Positions 48,901 to 62,364 of a stretch of 64,000 nt of DNA are shown piece by piece. Below the pieces are notes generated by a model. It ran no database searches, had not been told where the DNA came from, and was given only the letters and a program-made list of their open reading frames with translations. The stretch lies in NCBI RefSeq assembly GCF_000151315.2, contig NW_011887303.1:10001-74000 (forward strand), given 5' to 3'. Position 1 is the first letter of the stretch; every line of letters starts with the position of its first letter. This stretch comes from Capsaspora owczarzaki ATCC 30864. Lineage: Eukaryota; Opisthokonta; Filasterea. The translations under genes and the position numbers were made by a program.

Positions 48901-51330
48901 ATCCGGGTCCTCGGTCTGGCACGCGTCCAGCGTGCTGTAGGCTTGAACGACAACATTGTCCAGGAATGGCTTGCAAGTCTGGCAGACGGAGATGGAGGAG
49001 AAGACGCAGCTGGTGCGCATGCGAAGCACATAATCAGCAACGATTTGCCCGCAAATGGTATTCAAGTTGAGGCCAGGGAACTCGATAGCAGCGTTCGGGA
49101 AGTTGGTAATGTTGACCGCCGAGGAGGAGCCACGATCAATTGGAGCACACTGACCCAACGTTCGAGTGCAAGTGTCGCCCAGCGTGCCACAGCGATAGCC
49201 GCCGGCGCACAGACTGCCAGTGGGACATTTCGAGCCCGAAGGCACACAGACGCCGTTGCCACAGTCGAGTTGGCCTGCACATTGAGTGCCGACCGGGCAG
49301 ACGAATGCAGTATCGTAGCACCCAGAAGTCATTGTGGTCGCAAGTGGGCAGGTCGTCATGTTGGAGACGCAGAGCGACCGGTCAGTGTTGCAACGGAGCG
49401 GAGTGGTCGAGTTGCAGCAGCCAGCAGCGGTGGCGTTGTTCTGGCAGAACGTGGTGATAGCTTGCGTGCATTCCGACGACAAGGCCGTTCCAGAGGGGAA
49501 GTTGCAGCGTTGGCTCATAAAGTTGCAGAGTGTGGCATTCTGGAACGGGCAAGCGTAGCCGCAAAAGTGCTGGCTGTTGCCATTGCAAGTGAAGGGACCG
49601 GTGGGGACGGTTTCGTTTCCAGAGCTGCCAGTCGGGGAGCTCGACACGGAAGGGCTGTACGAGGCTGTAGTCGTGAGAGTTTTGGAGCTGGGAGTGACGG
49701 TAGAGATGGAGCTTGCAGTGACCGTTGAGTTTGCTTGTGCCGTGGAGCTAGCAGCCGTAGATTCCGAAGCAAGGGATGCTGAAGATGCTGAAGCGATAGA
49801 CGCCGAGGCAGCGGATGCAGAAGCTGCTGTAGCTCGAATGGGCTCTAAAGACGTGGAAGCGACAGACGCCAGAGTGGCAACCGAGGTCGAGGCAGCAGAT
49901 GCATTGGCCGCGGCCAAAGACGAAGCCGACGAGAGCGGAATGCAGCTTCCATTCATGGGGGTGAAGCCAGTGGAGCAGACAGTGCAGAGTGGCGTACTCG
50001 AGCAGTAGAGACAGTTGTCACTGCAACACGAATCGTTCCCCGCCGCAAAGCAAGTCGCGCAGATCGAATGGCAAACTGTTCGAGATTACGAAGCAAAAAG
50101 GTGGCGGCGAAGACAATGCTTGCAGTGAATAAACCAATTCAGCGCTACGACCTTTGAAAAACCAGATCGCGCTGAACACGAGTCTTACCAGTGGGGTCGC
50201 TGACATTGCCAAAGGTGCTCGGAGGAGCGTTGGTGTTTCCAAACGCGGTAAAGTTGTTTTGACCTAGGTAGACAGAGCTCAGCATCGTTTGTCCCTGGAA
50301 GAGGCCAGGGGGCAGTGTCGTCAAGCCAGTGTTGGAAAGTCGCCTGCTCGTGACCCCAAGGCGGGCGATCGGTGAGAAATGCGGAAAACTTTCAACCAAA
50401 CCCGGATTGCATTCCGCTTACAAGGTGAACAGCTGTACTCCGTTAAATGCACCGGGTTCGATCATGGTGAGTGTTGGTGTGGCAGTAAACGTCCTGCAAA
50501 GCAAGCAGATCAGTCATTGTGTGCTTTCGTTTGGCATGGGATCCAAGACAGCTCAAGTTCGTAGCGTCAAATCTTTACAGAGTCATATTCGAGAGCCCAG
50601 AAAAGGCATTGGCAGGGATGGTTGTCAAAGCAGATGCCTCCAATTTGCTGCACGCACAGAATCGTCGGTGAGTGGGATTGCAGAAGCGATACAATGATGA
50701 GCATGCAACGAAGACAGCACGCTGCGGTTGCGCACAAACTGATGGAGTTGGGTGCTCCTTGAAACAGATTCGCCGGAAGGGAGTTGACTGAACTGGTGTG
50801 GATTGACCTGGAGATCGGGGAGAGGTTTAGGAGGGGCAATTGAGGAGTGTTTGAGGTGAGCCATCAATGCCTCGATCATTGCGAAGCAGTGAGCGAAAAA
50901 AACTCTGGTTACACAACAACGTTCGGCGGCAGCCCATCGAACATGCCAGGCGTCAAGCTTGTGATCTGAGTTCGATCAAGATACCTGTCGCCAAACATTA
51001 AGTGTACAACCAGTACATAGGTTCAACTGCACGCCAATTCTTACAAGAAGGTCAGGGATGAGAGTCCATGAAATGCATTTGCGATAACCGAGGTGAGTTT
51101 GGTATCCGAGAGGTCGCTATTCCAAGGCCAACACAGAGCGGCACAACAGTTTGTGCCTTCGATTCAATTTCGGTTCAGTATTTCAGAAGCGCAGCTCGTC
51201 TTACAGCACACGCAACGATGACATGCCGTTGAACTGCGATGCGACCAACTCTTGCAGCTCACTCCCCGTGGCATACTCTTCGTAGCTCCCCAAATGCCTG
51301 TCGAACGCAGCGTGAGTAACGGCAAGTCTC

Positions 51331-51365
<35 letters not shown>

Positions 51366-52029
51366 CGCGGACGGACAATGTGGTCACTGCAGACAATCCA
51401 GAGAACAGACCAATAGCGAATTTCGTGACAGAAATGCCCGCCAAGTTTCTGAGTGATACGGTTGAAATGAGCAAGCTGAGACAACAGCGGGATTGCGATT
51501 CTCAACTGGTCGGACGTACAAAGTGTGGAGTGCGTCCAGATTTGCTCCAAAGGCACTCATTCCAATGGTGGTGATGGGGCAGTTCATCAAGGATCTAAAA
51601 CCAAAACCGGATTGAGGTCGACCGTTTGTACAACAAAACACAAGGCAAAACATTGTCGGATTCATTACATGGAAGTCAATTGGGTGAACGAACTAAATGC
51701 GCTGTTCGGGATCGATGTAATGGCGGTGTTGGACAGATCTCTGCATGATTTGTGTGGGCGATCCCAGATAAAGGTGAGTGACCCACTGCAGGCTCACACA
51801 GGCTACAATTGCTGCAAATTTGCCAAAGTGCCACTGACATGAGTTCGACGGTGACAGGAATTCCCGTGGGGATTGAGGTCGTGGTGGCTGCCGGACAACC
51901 GCTCACACTTTCGCTCGTGCACGTGGAACAAGCAGAGCAGGCGATGGCATTCGCGCCAAGTGGATGAGCAGCCAAAACCATGGCGCTGATGGCGAGCACA
52001 ATGGCGAGCATGGGAATGCGAATTCGCAT
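45913..52029 (-). CDS. LRR, GPS and polycystin-1-like multi-pass membrane receptor
   Basis: Predicted 1721 residues, 12 exons: 52029-51839, 51740-51669, 51594-51520, 51448-51377, 51285-51205, 51116-51045, 50984-50913, 50807-50736, 50647-50579, 50493-50422, 50343-50189, 50075-45913. The first 430 residues (signal peptide, ten LRRs, cysteine box, Ser/Ala stalk) are nearly those of the neighbouring tyrosine kinase. Then come a second Cys-rich region (about 497-645; CGYACPFQNATLC, CGNGVCVPSGSKC), a long beta-rich region like the REJ part of polycystin-1, and a GPS autoproteolysis site near 1390 (LLCNCTHLTAFAIF, cleavage expected between Leu and Thr). Five membrane spans follow (LVVFLAAIVFVYLFILLPFA; IISTFIIFPLSTLIIELF; FLCFVFSATGIFLTVFWAF and others), matching the first five of polycystin-1. 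No PLAT domain and no pore-type C-terminal spans are seen. The large last exon is intronless. Confidence 0.88.
46880..46960 (-). other. GPS autoproteolysis motif
   Basis: Encodes a Cys pair and NCTHLTAFAIF directly ahead of the first membrane span. HLT is the canonical GAIN/GPS cleavage tripeptide, so the ectodomain is probably cut but held non-covalently. Confidence 0.88.
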
Positions 52030-53185
52030 GCTAGCAATTCCCCGAAGCACATCAAGGTGAGCACACGTTTGCACTCGTTGGACAACTATCAAAATCAAAT
52101 CACACCCAGTCCTTCATATAGTGTTGACAGGCATGTTTGTTGTTGTTGCTGCTGGACGCGTTTGGCGTGGAAGGACGAGTTTGATATTTCAAAATTTCGT
52201 TGTTGGAGTTTTATTTTAAGGGGGATGGCCGTTTTGGTTTTTGTTGTTTTTGTGTTTTTCGGTTTGCTTATTTCGTTCTTGGAGGTTGCATCGTGTTTTG
52301 AAAAGCACCACAGGCCTCCCTCCCCACAATAGCAGAACCACTCTCCCACAACACTGACACCGACTCGACCACAAGCAGCATGTCATCCTCATCCTCCCCA
52401 TATTCGGCGCAAGGGCGAGCGCGAGGGTGAGCGCGAGGGGGAAAGAGTGAGAGCGAGGGAAAGAGAGTGAGAGCGAATGGCAACATGGGGTAAGTCTGCT
52501 CCCTTGAGAGCAGGGGCACGAACCCGCTGTGGCCAATTCTATCGCTCAGAACAACAACAAATCCATGAATGCCTGGAGTTTGCGCATGGTTGGGCGGAGA
52601 GCGACAACGAGGGAGGGATGGGGAGACAGCCGAGAGCAGAAAACAGAGAGGAGACGGAGGTGGTCATGCGCGTTCGCGTGCCACCCACATCCGCGTCCTG
52701 CGTTGCCAATCCAGGCAAGGTGGATGAAGCGCCGACGTAAAGTGGGAAAGCACACAAGACACGCAGTTCGACAGCATGCTTCGCAGAGGAGTCTGCTGCA
52801 ACGAATAAGCGGTTGATGGGAACAAAAGACAACTAAAAAGCAAGGGGGGGGGAGGAAAACAAACGGAAAAAACAAGAAAAAGGAAAAAAAGAAAAGGAAA
52901 AAAAAAAGCATCAGAAAAACACAAAATCAAAGAAAAACGAACGGGGCCCTCTCAGGGAACAGCGCGGGTCAACGGGGGGCGTAGAAGCGAGTGATAGAGC
53001 AGTGCAGACTACCTGGACGATGGCCGAGGCACTGCCGTGGGTACAGCAGATGGAAAACAGCACACAATGGCCATTAAAATAATAAAATAAAAAAAATAAA
53101 AAGTAATCAAGACCAAAACAATAAAAAAAAAAAAAGCCAAGAAAACGAAAATAGACTGGGACACACACTCTGTTCGTAGGGCGGG
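49785..53185 (-). repeat. Duplicated receptor cassette, copy B (GPS receptor gene)
   Basis: Counterpart of 42255-45525. Homology covers the promoter, exon 1, all LRR exons and introns, the cysteine box and the first part of the Ser/Ala stalk, and fades near 49790 where the proteins diverge. The (CAA)n at 51330-51366 is longer than in copy A. Confidence 0.9.
51330..51366. repeat. (CAA)n microsatellite in an LRR-gene intron
   Basis: About 12 units in copy B against 7 at the equivalent place in copy A (43897-43918). Confidence 0.95.
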
Positions 53186-53757
53186 AAAAAGTTGCTGTCG
53201 AGTTGTCGGCTTTTATCGCTCGCTTCAAGCCATCTCATAAGTGATAACCGAGTCAACGAGGAACGAGGAACGATCATCCAGAACAGTCATCGTCATGGCG
53301 ATGTCATGCGAGAATGAGATCAGCAGGAAGCAGTGCACCAACTCGTCAAGTTGCCATTCCCGTCGCAACCTGCCGTCAGCGGAGAACCGCGTTGGCGGAG
53401 GGGGGGGGGGTGAACACGGTGTACAGCGCAGCGTCCAAAAAGTCCAACGGGCAGTGTGCATGACGATGGTGAGACGGAGAGCTTCGTCTTGATTGTGTTT
53501 ACATCATTTAGCTGTCTCTGAATTGTCGCTCCGTACGACAGTGTGCTGTCCCACCGCCTGCCAGCCGTCTACTTGTTTGTGAACCGCGACGGCTAGCAAC
53601 ATGTCTTTCGTGGTGTGTGGGTGGGGAATGCCCGATCCTTCCATTGTCCGCTCGGCTGATCATCTGTTCGAGTTCCTTTGTGAACTTTTGAGCACTTGTG
53701 CGTTATGACGACATCCAACTGTCTCATATCTTACTTTCTCTTTTCTTTGTTATTCTT

Positions 53758-53802
53758 AATAAAGCTTTAAACGTTTCAAACAAAAAAAAAAAAAAAAAAA
53801 AA
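53758..53802 (+). other. Poly(A) signal plus A-tract, possible retroposed 3' end
   Basis: AATAAA at 53758 is followed 18 nt later by about 22 A residues, the spacing seen at the 3' end of a reverse-transcribed mRNA. I cannot identify the source transcript or the 5' limit. Confidence 0.45.
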
Positions 53803-54653
53803 ACCCTGCCGTAACTTGAGCAGCACACGAACTCTCTCTCTCTCTCTCCCTCTCTCTCCCTCCCCCATGCTGAGTGCACGATTTCTAGGATTCTACTAGT
53901 AGATCTATTTGATCGATTGCTGGCAGACAAAGGCTCGATCTAAACAGCCGACCGGGAAACTCAGAGGTTGAAGCCCCAACTTACCCCCACTCCCACGCGT
54001 CTCTCATGTCGATTTAGAGCAGAATAAGGCGCGCGTGATGGTTGCGGTTGGCGGGAAATTGGACTGCGTGTCGGCTCAGTTGAACAGCAACGTCAAGCGA
54101 TTCGAGAGAAAACTAAGCGTCCTGCCTCGTGTTTCTGATCACAGTCGTCCCTTGTTTACCATCCCGCCGGCCGCTTCTCAAAGCAATTCCTCCCTGATAT
54201 TGTTTTCCGCGGGCGGGCGAGAAGGGGACGAAAAGGATGTGTATGAAGCATGCAGATTGGTGAAAGTTAACAACCGACTGCAAATTCAGTTGTCCCTTTT
54301 CATCGTCCAAGAGTCTTCCACGATAGTTTCCGATGCTTCATCCAACGCGCGCCTCTTCCCGGTCGACGTTCACGCTTAGAGTCTCTTAGAGTCTCAGCAT
54401 CCTGTTCCAGTCCTTTTTTTCTTTTTTTTTTCTTTTTTTTTTCTTTCTTTTCGCATCAATTGTAAATCACAACTCGTTCTGTTTGTTCGCTCTCTCGTTC
54501 TCTGCATCCTCAGCCACTCGTGATTGTCCCCCGTGCTTCTCTTCTCCCCCGAATTTCCCCATCGTTCTCCACCCTTCTCTCTCCATCTCCTGTCTGTCTG
54601 CTGTGTGAGGCTGTTGGAGCAGCTTTGGCTCGCCTTTGCCTTTGCCATTGCTG

Positions 54654-54658
<5 letters not shown>

Positions 54659-54721
<63 letters not shown>
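54659..54721. repeat. Poly(T) run of about 63 bases
   Basis: The longest homopolymer in the window; flanks are T/C-rich. Length is unlikely to be exact in any assembly. Confidence 0.95.
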
Positions 54722-56009
54722 CCTTGTCCATTTTGCTCCATTTGCTCTGCAAACTTGTTCTTGGTTTTGTGGCTCTTCCCTCGTTGATCTTTGGCTCGTT
54801 GACCATCATTCTTGCTGACACTTGCTTTCGTTGATGCACTTTTCGCTCTTGCCGAACGCAAGCGAAACTCGATCACAAACGCAAAACCATAAATAATAAA
54901 AAAAAAAAAAAAAGCGAAACGAAGTTTTTATTGTTGCTTTTTTTTTTTTTTTCAATGGTTTTTTTCTCTGTTTCGCCTTTTCGTTCTCAAACTCGCTCAC
55001 TCACTCACTCACGCGCGCGTCGCTTTCACCCTCGCCCCCCCCCCCACCCTTCCCCTCCTACCTCCGCTCAAGCACGTACACACGCACTCACGCGACTCAC
55101 ACGCGCTGTTTGCACTGCGTCTGTTTTCCACGTTTGTTGTTTGGTTCTTTTGTCCTTGTTTTTTTAATGTTGATTTTATTTTTATTTTTATTTTTATTGT
55201 TTGGTTCGTTTGTCCTTGTTTTTTTAATGTTGATTTTATTTTCTTTTATTTTTTTATTTTTTTATTTTTATTTTTATTTTTATTTTTGCTGCGGGTGCAT
55301 TGAGCAGCAAAACTGGGGTTTTGTGTGAAGCCACGCATCCGTGCGCTTGCGACCCTTGCATGCTATGACGCGCGTTGTTGGCTCGCGCGGTGGGCAGCAC
55401 CAGAAAGAGGGGAATGAGCGAGAGAGCGCGTTCCAATCACGAGCGGGCCAATCCATCGAAGCGTCCTGATCAATGACACTCGTTCTGCCCCCCCCCTTCC
55501 CTCTCTCCTCAGCGGATGACGTGGTGGTGTTATCTGTGCTGTGCTCAGCGACGAAAGCGGAGGGAGCGGAGGGGAGAGGAGAGAGAGATGAGCGCTGAGA
55601 GGCAAAGGGCAATGGTGCTTCAACCAAACAACCAGCCCCCTTCCCCCTTTCCCCTTCCCCCTTTCTCATTGCATTGCTTAGTATCACTGAGAATCGCACG
55701 AGTGTCACCTTAACTCTCGACTTTGAGAGAACTTTTATTGTCTGTTGGCTTTGCACCTTTTGTTTGATGCTTTTGTTTGTGGGATTACTCACTGAAGTCT
55801 GCTTTGGCAACAGACTTGTTCATTTTCACAAAAAGGCTCGTTGGTGGAATCGACGCTTGAACTAACACACACACACAAACACACATCCTGAAAACAAGGC
55901 CGATTTCTGGTGAGAATGCTGGTGCTCATTCGGTTGAAGGGCAATGCTGAACCGTACGCCAATTTCTCCATTCCGTGCCCCGCTGCAGATACACTCGACG
56001 CTCCATACG

Positions 56010-59264
<3,255 letters not shown>

Positions 59265-59454
59265 GCGAGCACTCACAAAGTTGTTTTGCTGGCTTTAGGG
59301 CTTTTTTGACATTTTGAACGTTTTCTTGCCAAACCCTCGATGAACTGTTCTGTTTGCCATATGTTGCGCATCCTGTTCTGAGATACTATATATACAATGT
59401 TTCTATGCTGCTGCTTGCTTCCAGTCGTCATTTCAGCAGCTTCAATCTTTGGGG

Positions 59455-62316
59455 ATGGCTCAGGCAGCAGCACTGCGATCAACGCTCCGTGCGCTCCGAT
59501 TGTCATCATCATCTTCTTCGCCGCCGTCGCTGCCGGTGCTCGCCCATTGTCATCATTATCATCATCATGAGCATCATCACTACCATCGTTCTCATCGTCA
59601 TGATGGAGTTGCATCATCGTACGGCGGTTCAACCGTTCATCCACCACCGCCGCCGCCAACCGTTGACGCGTCATCGCTGCCACTGCGTTTCCAAGCACCC
59701 CATCACCGTTCAAGCCCGGCTCTCTCCATTCAGGGGACGATGGCCATGACGACGACGACAGCGACGACAGCGACTCGGCGCGCTGTGCATTCGATCACTC
59801 GCAGTAGTGCTGCTCTTCCCGCCCCGTCCACCGCCGCAGCCCATCCCCCGCTGGTCCTGCCACCCACGCACAATGCACTCAATTTCGCTGCAAATAATCG
59901 CGTCCAACTTCGTCCGTCATTCCGCAAAATCACGTTCCATTCAACTTCAGGTTTGCAGTTCGATTTTTACTTTTTGTTTCTACCTCGGTTTTTGAGTTGT
60001 TTTTTTTTTTTTTTTTTTTTTTTTTGGTCATCGGTTTTGAAAGTCAACCGGATTGGATTCTAAGAATATTGAGTTTTGATGGACTTTGATTTGGGGGGGG
60101 GGGGAAACAAAAACCAATACGCAAACCAATCCTTGTGATCAGATCACTGGTTGGAAACGATTCCAAAACAACGCCAAAAAAAAACCGCCAAAAAAGTCTG
60201 AGAATCTGCGCAGTTTTTGTGGTCTTTACTGCATACAATGCGACGAATCAAGTATTCCCTTATTGTGTGGTCATCGTCGTGATCATTCCAATGAGCAGAA
60301 TAGTACTTACTCACCACCGTTGAAACAACGCCGATTCGGTTGCATCTAGGTTTGGCACCATCCGAACGATGGCGACCCGATCACGAGGAAGACAGGCACG
60401 AACGAGCATTGCAAAAGTCAGCCACGCCACCGGTGACATTTGGAGGCAAGTTGACGACGGCGCCGTCGCCGGCAAACGCGAGCAAACTGCACCGTGACGA
60501 GTTTGAGCGCACTGCGGGCGGTGCCACCTCCCAAGAGAGCATGGCCACGGATGAGCATGACGAGCACACCTCGCACCACGATCCCGCCGTCGTGCATCAT
60601 CACCATCATCACCATCACCACCAGCAAACACGTCGCAAACAGGCCGCGGCTCCCGTTGCCGGCGCCCTCACATCCACTGGTGCATCCAGCCTATCTGTCG
60701 GCACTGCACGACCAGCGTCGGCTTCTTTTTATGACACGTCTGTTGACTTTTATGCATCTCAGGTAACGCTGCGAAAATTCCAGACCGGCCCTTTCCCCCG
60801 GCTTATTTTGCTGCATGGCAAACTGACTCACTTGTTTGTTTGATTCAACACGCACCTCCTCCGCAAAGCCCGTCACGCGCATGACCATGAAAACCCTGTT
60901 CGAGTTTGGACAAAATCTAAAGAGCGACGAAAGCAGAAAGCTCTTGTTCGCCAAGTACTTGCAAAACGAGCTGCCCATTCGACTGGCACACCGCATCCGG
61001 GACTTCCAAAAGCTCCCATTCATTGTCGGGTGCAATCCACACATTCAAAGCGTCTACAGCTTGTACTTGCGCTCGTTCGACTCCCTGCGACAGTGGCCGC
61101 CGATCGAAACCATGGAGCAGGAGCGTGCATTCACCGAGATGCTCACGCGACTGGTCGACGACCACCTGAATGTCGTTGTCGAGTTGGGCAAGGGCTGCGT
61201 CGAAAGCAAGCGGTATATGCCCGTTGACAAGCTCAATCGGTTTTTGGACTTGACCTTGCAGTCCCGTATTGGCGTACGCATGTTGGCAGAGCAGCACCTT
61301 GCCCTGCACAATCAACAGCCAGGCTTTATTGGCATTATTTGCGAGAAACTGGTGAGTTAGAATGCCGGTTGTATGGAGATGGGCGTGGTGGTTTTTTGCG
61401 TGCCGACACACTGACAAAAATGCTATTTTTATCGTGGCACACACAGCCTCCCCGTGCCATTGTCGAAAAGGTCGCCGACATTGCGGGAACCATGTGCCAA
61501 CATCATTATGGAGTTGCACCGGAGGTGAGAGACTTGTCCATTTTTGTGTGTGTAGGGGGTTTTTATGTTCTGGAAGTGTTGCGACTTAAATTCATTCTTG
61601 GATTCCGTTGATCCGACGACGCAGGTTGAAATTCAAGGACACGTCGACACAGTCTTCTCGTACATTCCAGCGCACCTCGAATACATGTTGTTGGAGTTGG
61701 TCAAAAATGCAATGCGAGCGACTGTCGAGCACAACTGGAGTCGGCGTCAGCAAGGGTTGCCCAAGATTGTCGCCACCATTTGCAAGGGCACTACAGACAT
61801 TACTATTCGACTGAGTGATCAGGGTGGTGGCATTCCGCCGCACATTATGCCAGAAATTTGGACGTACTCGTTCACGACTGCAGATATGGAGACCATGACT
61901 CGCCCAGAAGAAGAGGACAGTGACAATCCCATGGACTTTGTCAATCTGATGGATGGATCTGCCTCTCATCGGTAAAGCAGTTGCTCGCGGGGTTTGGTGC
62001 TGTGGATTTGGTGTGGTTCTTTGTTTGGCTGACTGGTTTTTTTTGATTTGTGTGTGTTGTTGTTGTCGTTTGTAGGTATGGTCCGCTCGCTGGACTTGGA
62101 TTTGGTCTGCCAATGTCTCGTGTGAACGCCGAATACTTTGGTGGCTCGCTGAATATTTGCTCCATGTAAACAAAAAGCTCGATGCTGATGGGGTGTGAAG
62201 CAATCAACTGGGGCTCACTGTTGCGTCGCCGTTTTCATCACAGGCATGGCTATGGGTGCGACGTCTTCCTGCGGCTCAACCATATTGGAGACACGCTTGA
62301 GAGTTTTGAGATATAA
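59455..62316 (+). CDS. BCKDK: Branched-chain alpha-ketoacid dehydrogenase kinase (PDK/BCKDK family)
   Basis: Mitochondrial GHKL-fold kinase expected to phosphorylate and switch off the branched-chain 2-oxoacid dehydrogenase E1. Exons 59455-59950, 60350-60762, 60869-61351, 61447-61524, 61625-61971, 62076-62165 and 62244-62316 give 659 residues. The N-terminal 260 or so are low-complexity (His, Ser, Pro, Thr) and could include a mitochondrial presequence (ALRSTLRALRLSSSSSS). The four-helix regulatory domain has YLQNELPIRLAHRIRDFQKL and LPFIVGCNPHI, closer to BCKDK (LPFIIGCNP) than to PDKs. The ATP-binding domain shows the N-box ELVKNAMRATVEH near 514, G1 DQGGGIP near 554 and GLGFGLPMSRVNAEYFGG near 610. 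All are intact. Human BCKDK is 412 residues, so the extra length is the N-terminus. Specificity for BCKDH over PDH is inferred from the CNP segment. Confidence 0.9.
59545..59660 (+). repeat. Coding CAT/CAC-rich (poly-His) and Pro tract
   Basis: Imperfect TCATCA/CATCAT repeats giving His-rich then Pro-rich residues at the N-terminus of the BCKDK. A second poly-His run lies at 60596-60624. Confidence 0.8.
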
Positions 62317-62364
62317 ATGTGGTGTTTTCAATTTTGATTGCTCTGATGTATTTTAGAATCGGAT
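62317..62364. other. Very short convergent spacer BCKDK / CDC73
   Basis: Only 48 bp separate the two stop codons, so the 3' UTRs must overlap on opposite strands or be extremely short. Confidence 0.8.

Larger units (their letters stand above)
52030..56009. other. Long intergenic region with duplicated promoter and simple repeats
   Basis: Nearly 4 kb without a gene I can support. 52030-53185 is the upstream part of cassette copy B. 53240-54380 has short open frames with no recognisable domain. 54400-55280 is rich in T-runs, A-runs and (TTTTA)n, with a direct repeat of about 60 bp (55138-55198 and 55199-55258). 55280-56009 should include the CaMKK promoter. Confidence 0.5.

Noticed and set aside
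54035-54379. 114-residue plus-strand open frame in the intergenic region
   Set aside because: No recognisable motif, no splice context and no relation to neighbours; kept as non-coding.
55138-55258. Two direct copies of a 60-bp T-rich unit
   Set aside because: Looks like slippage in a T/A-rich tract; no ends or coding content that would make it a mobile element.
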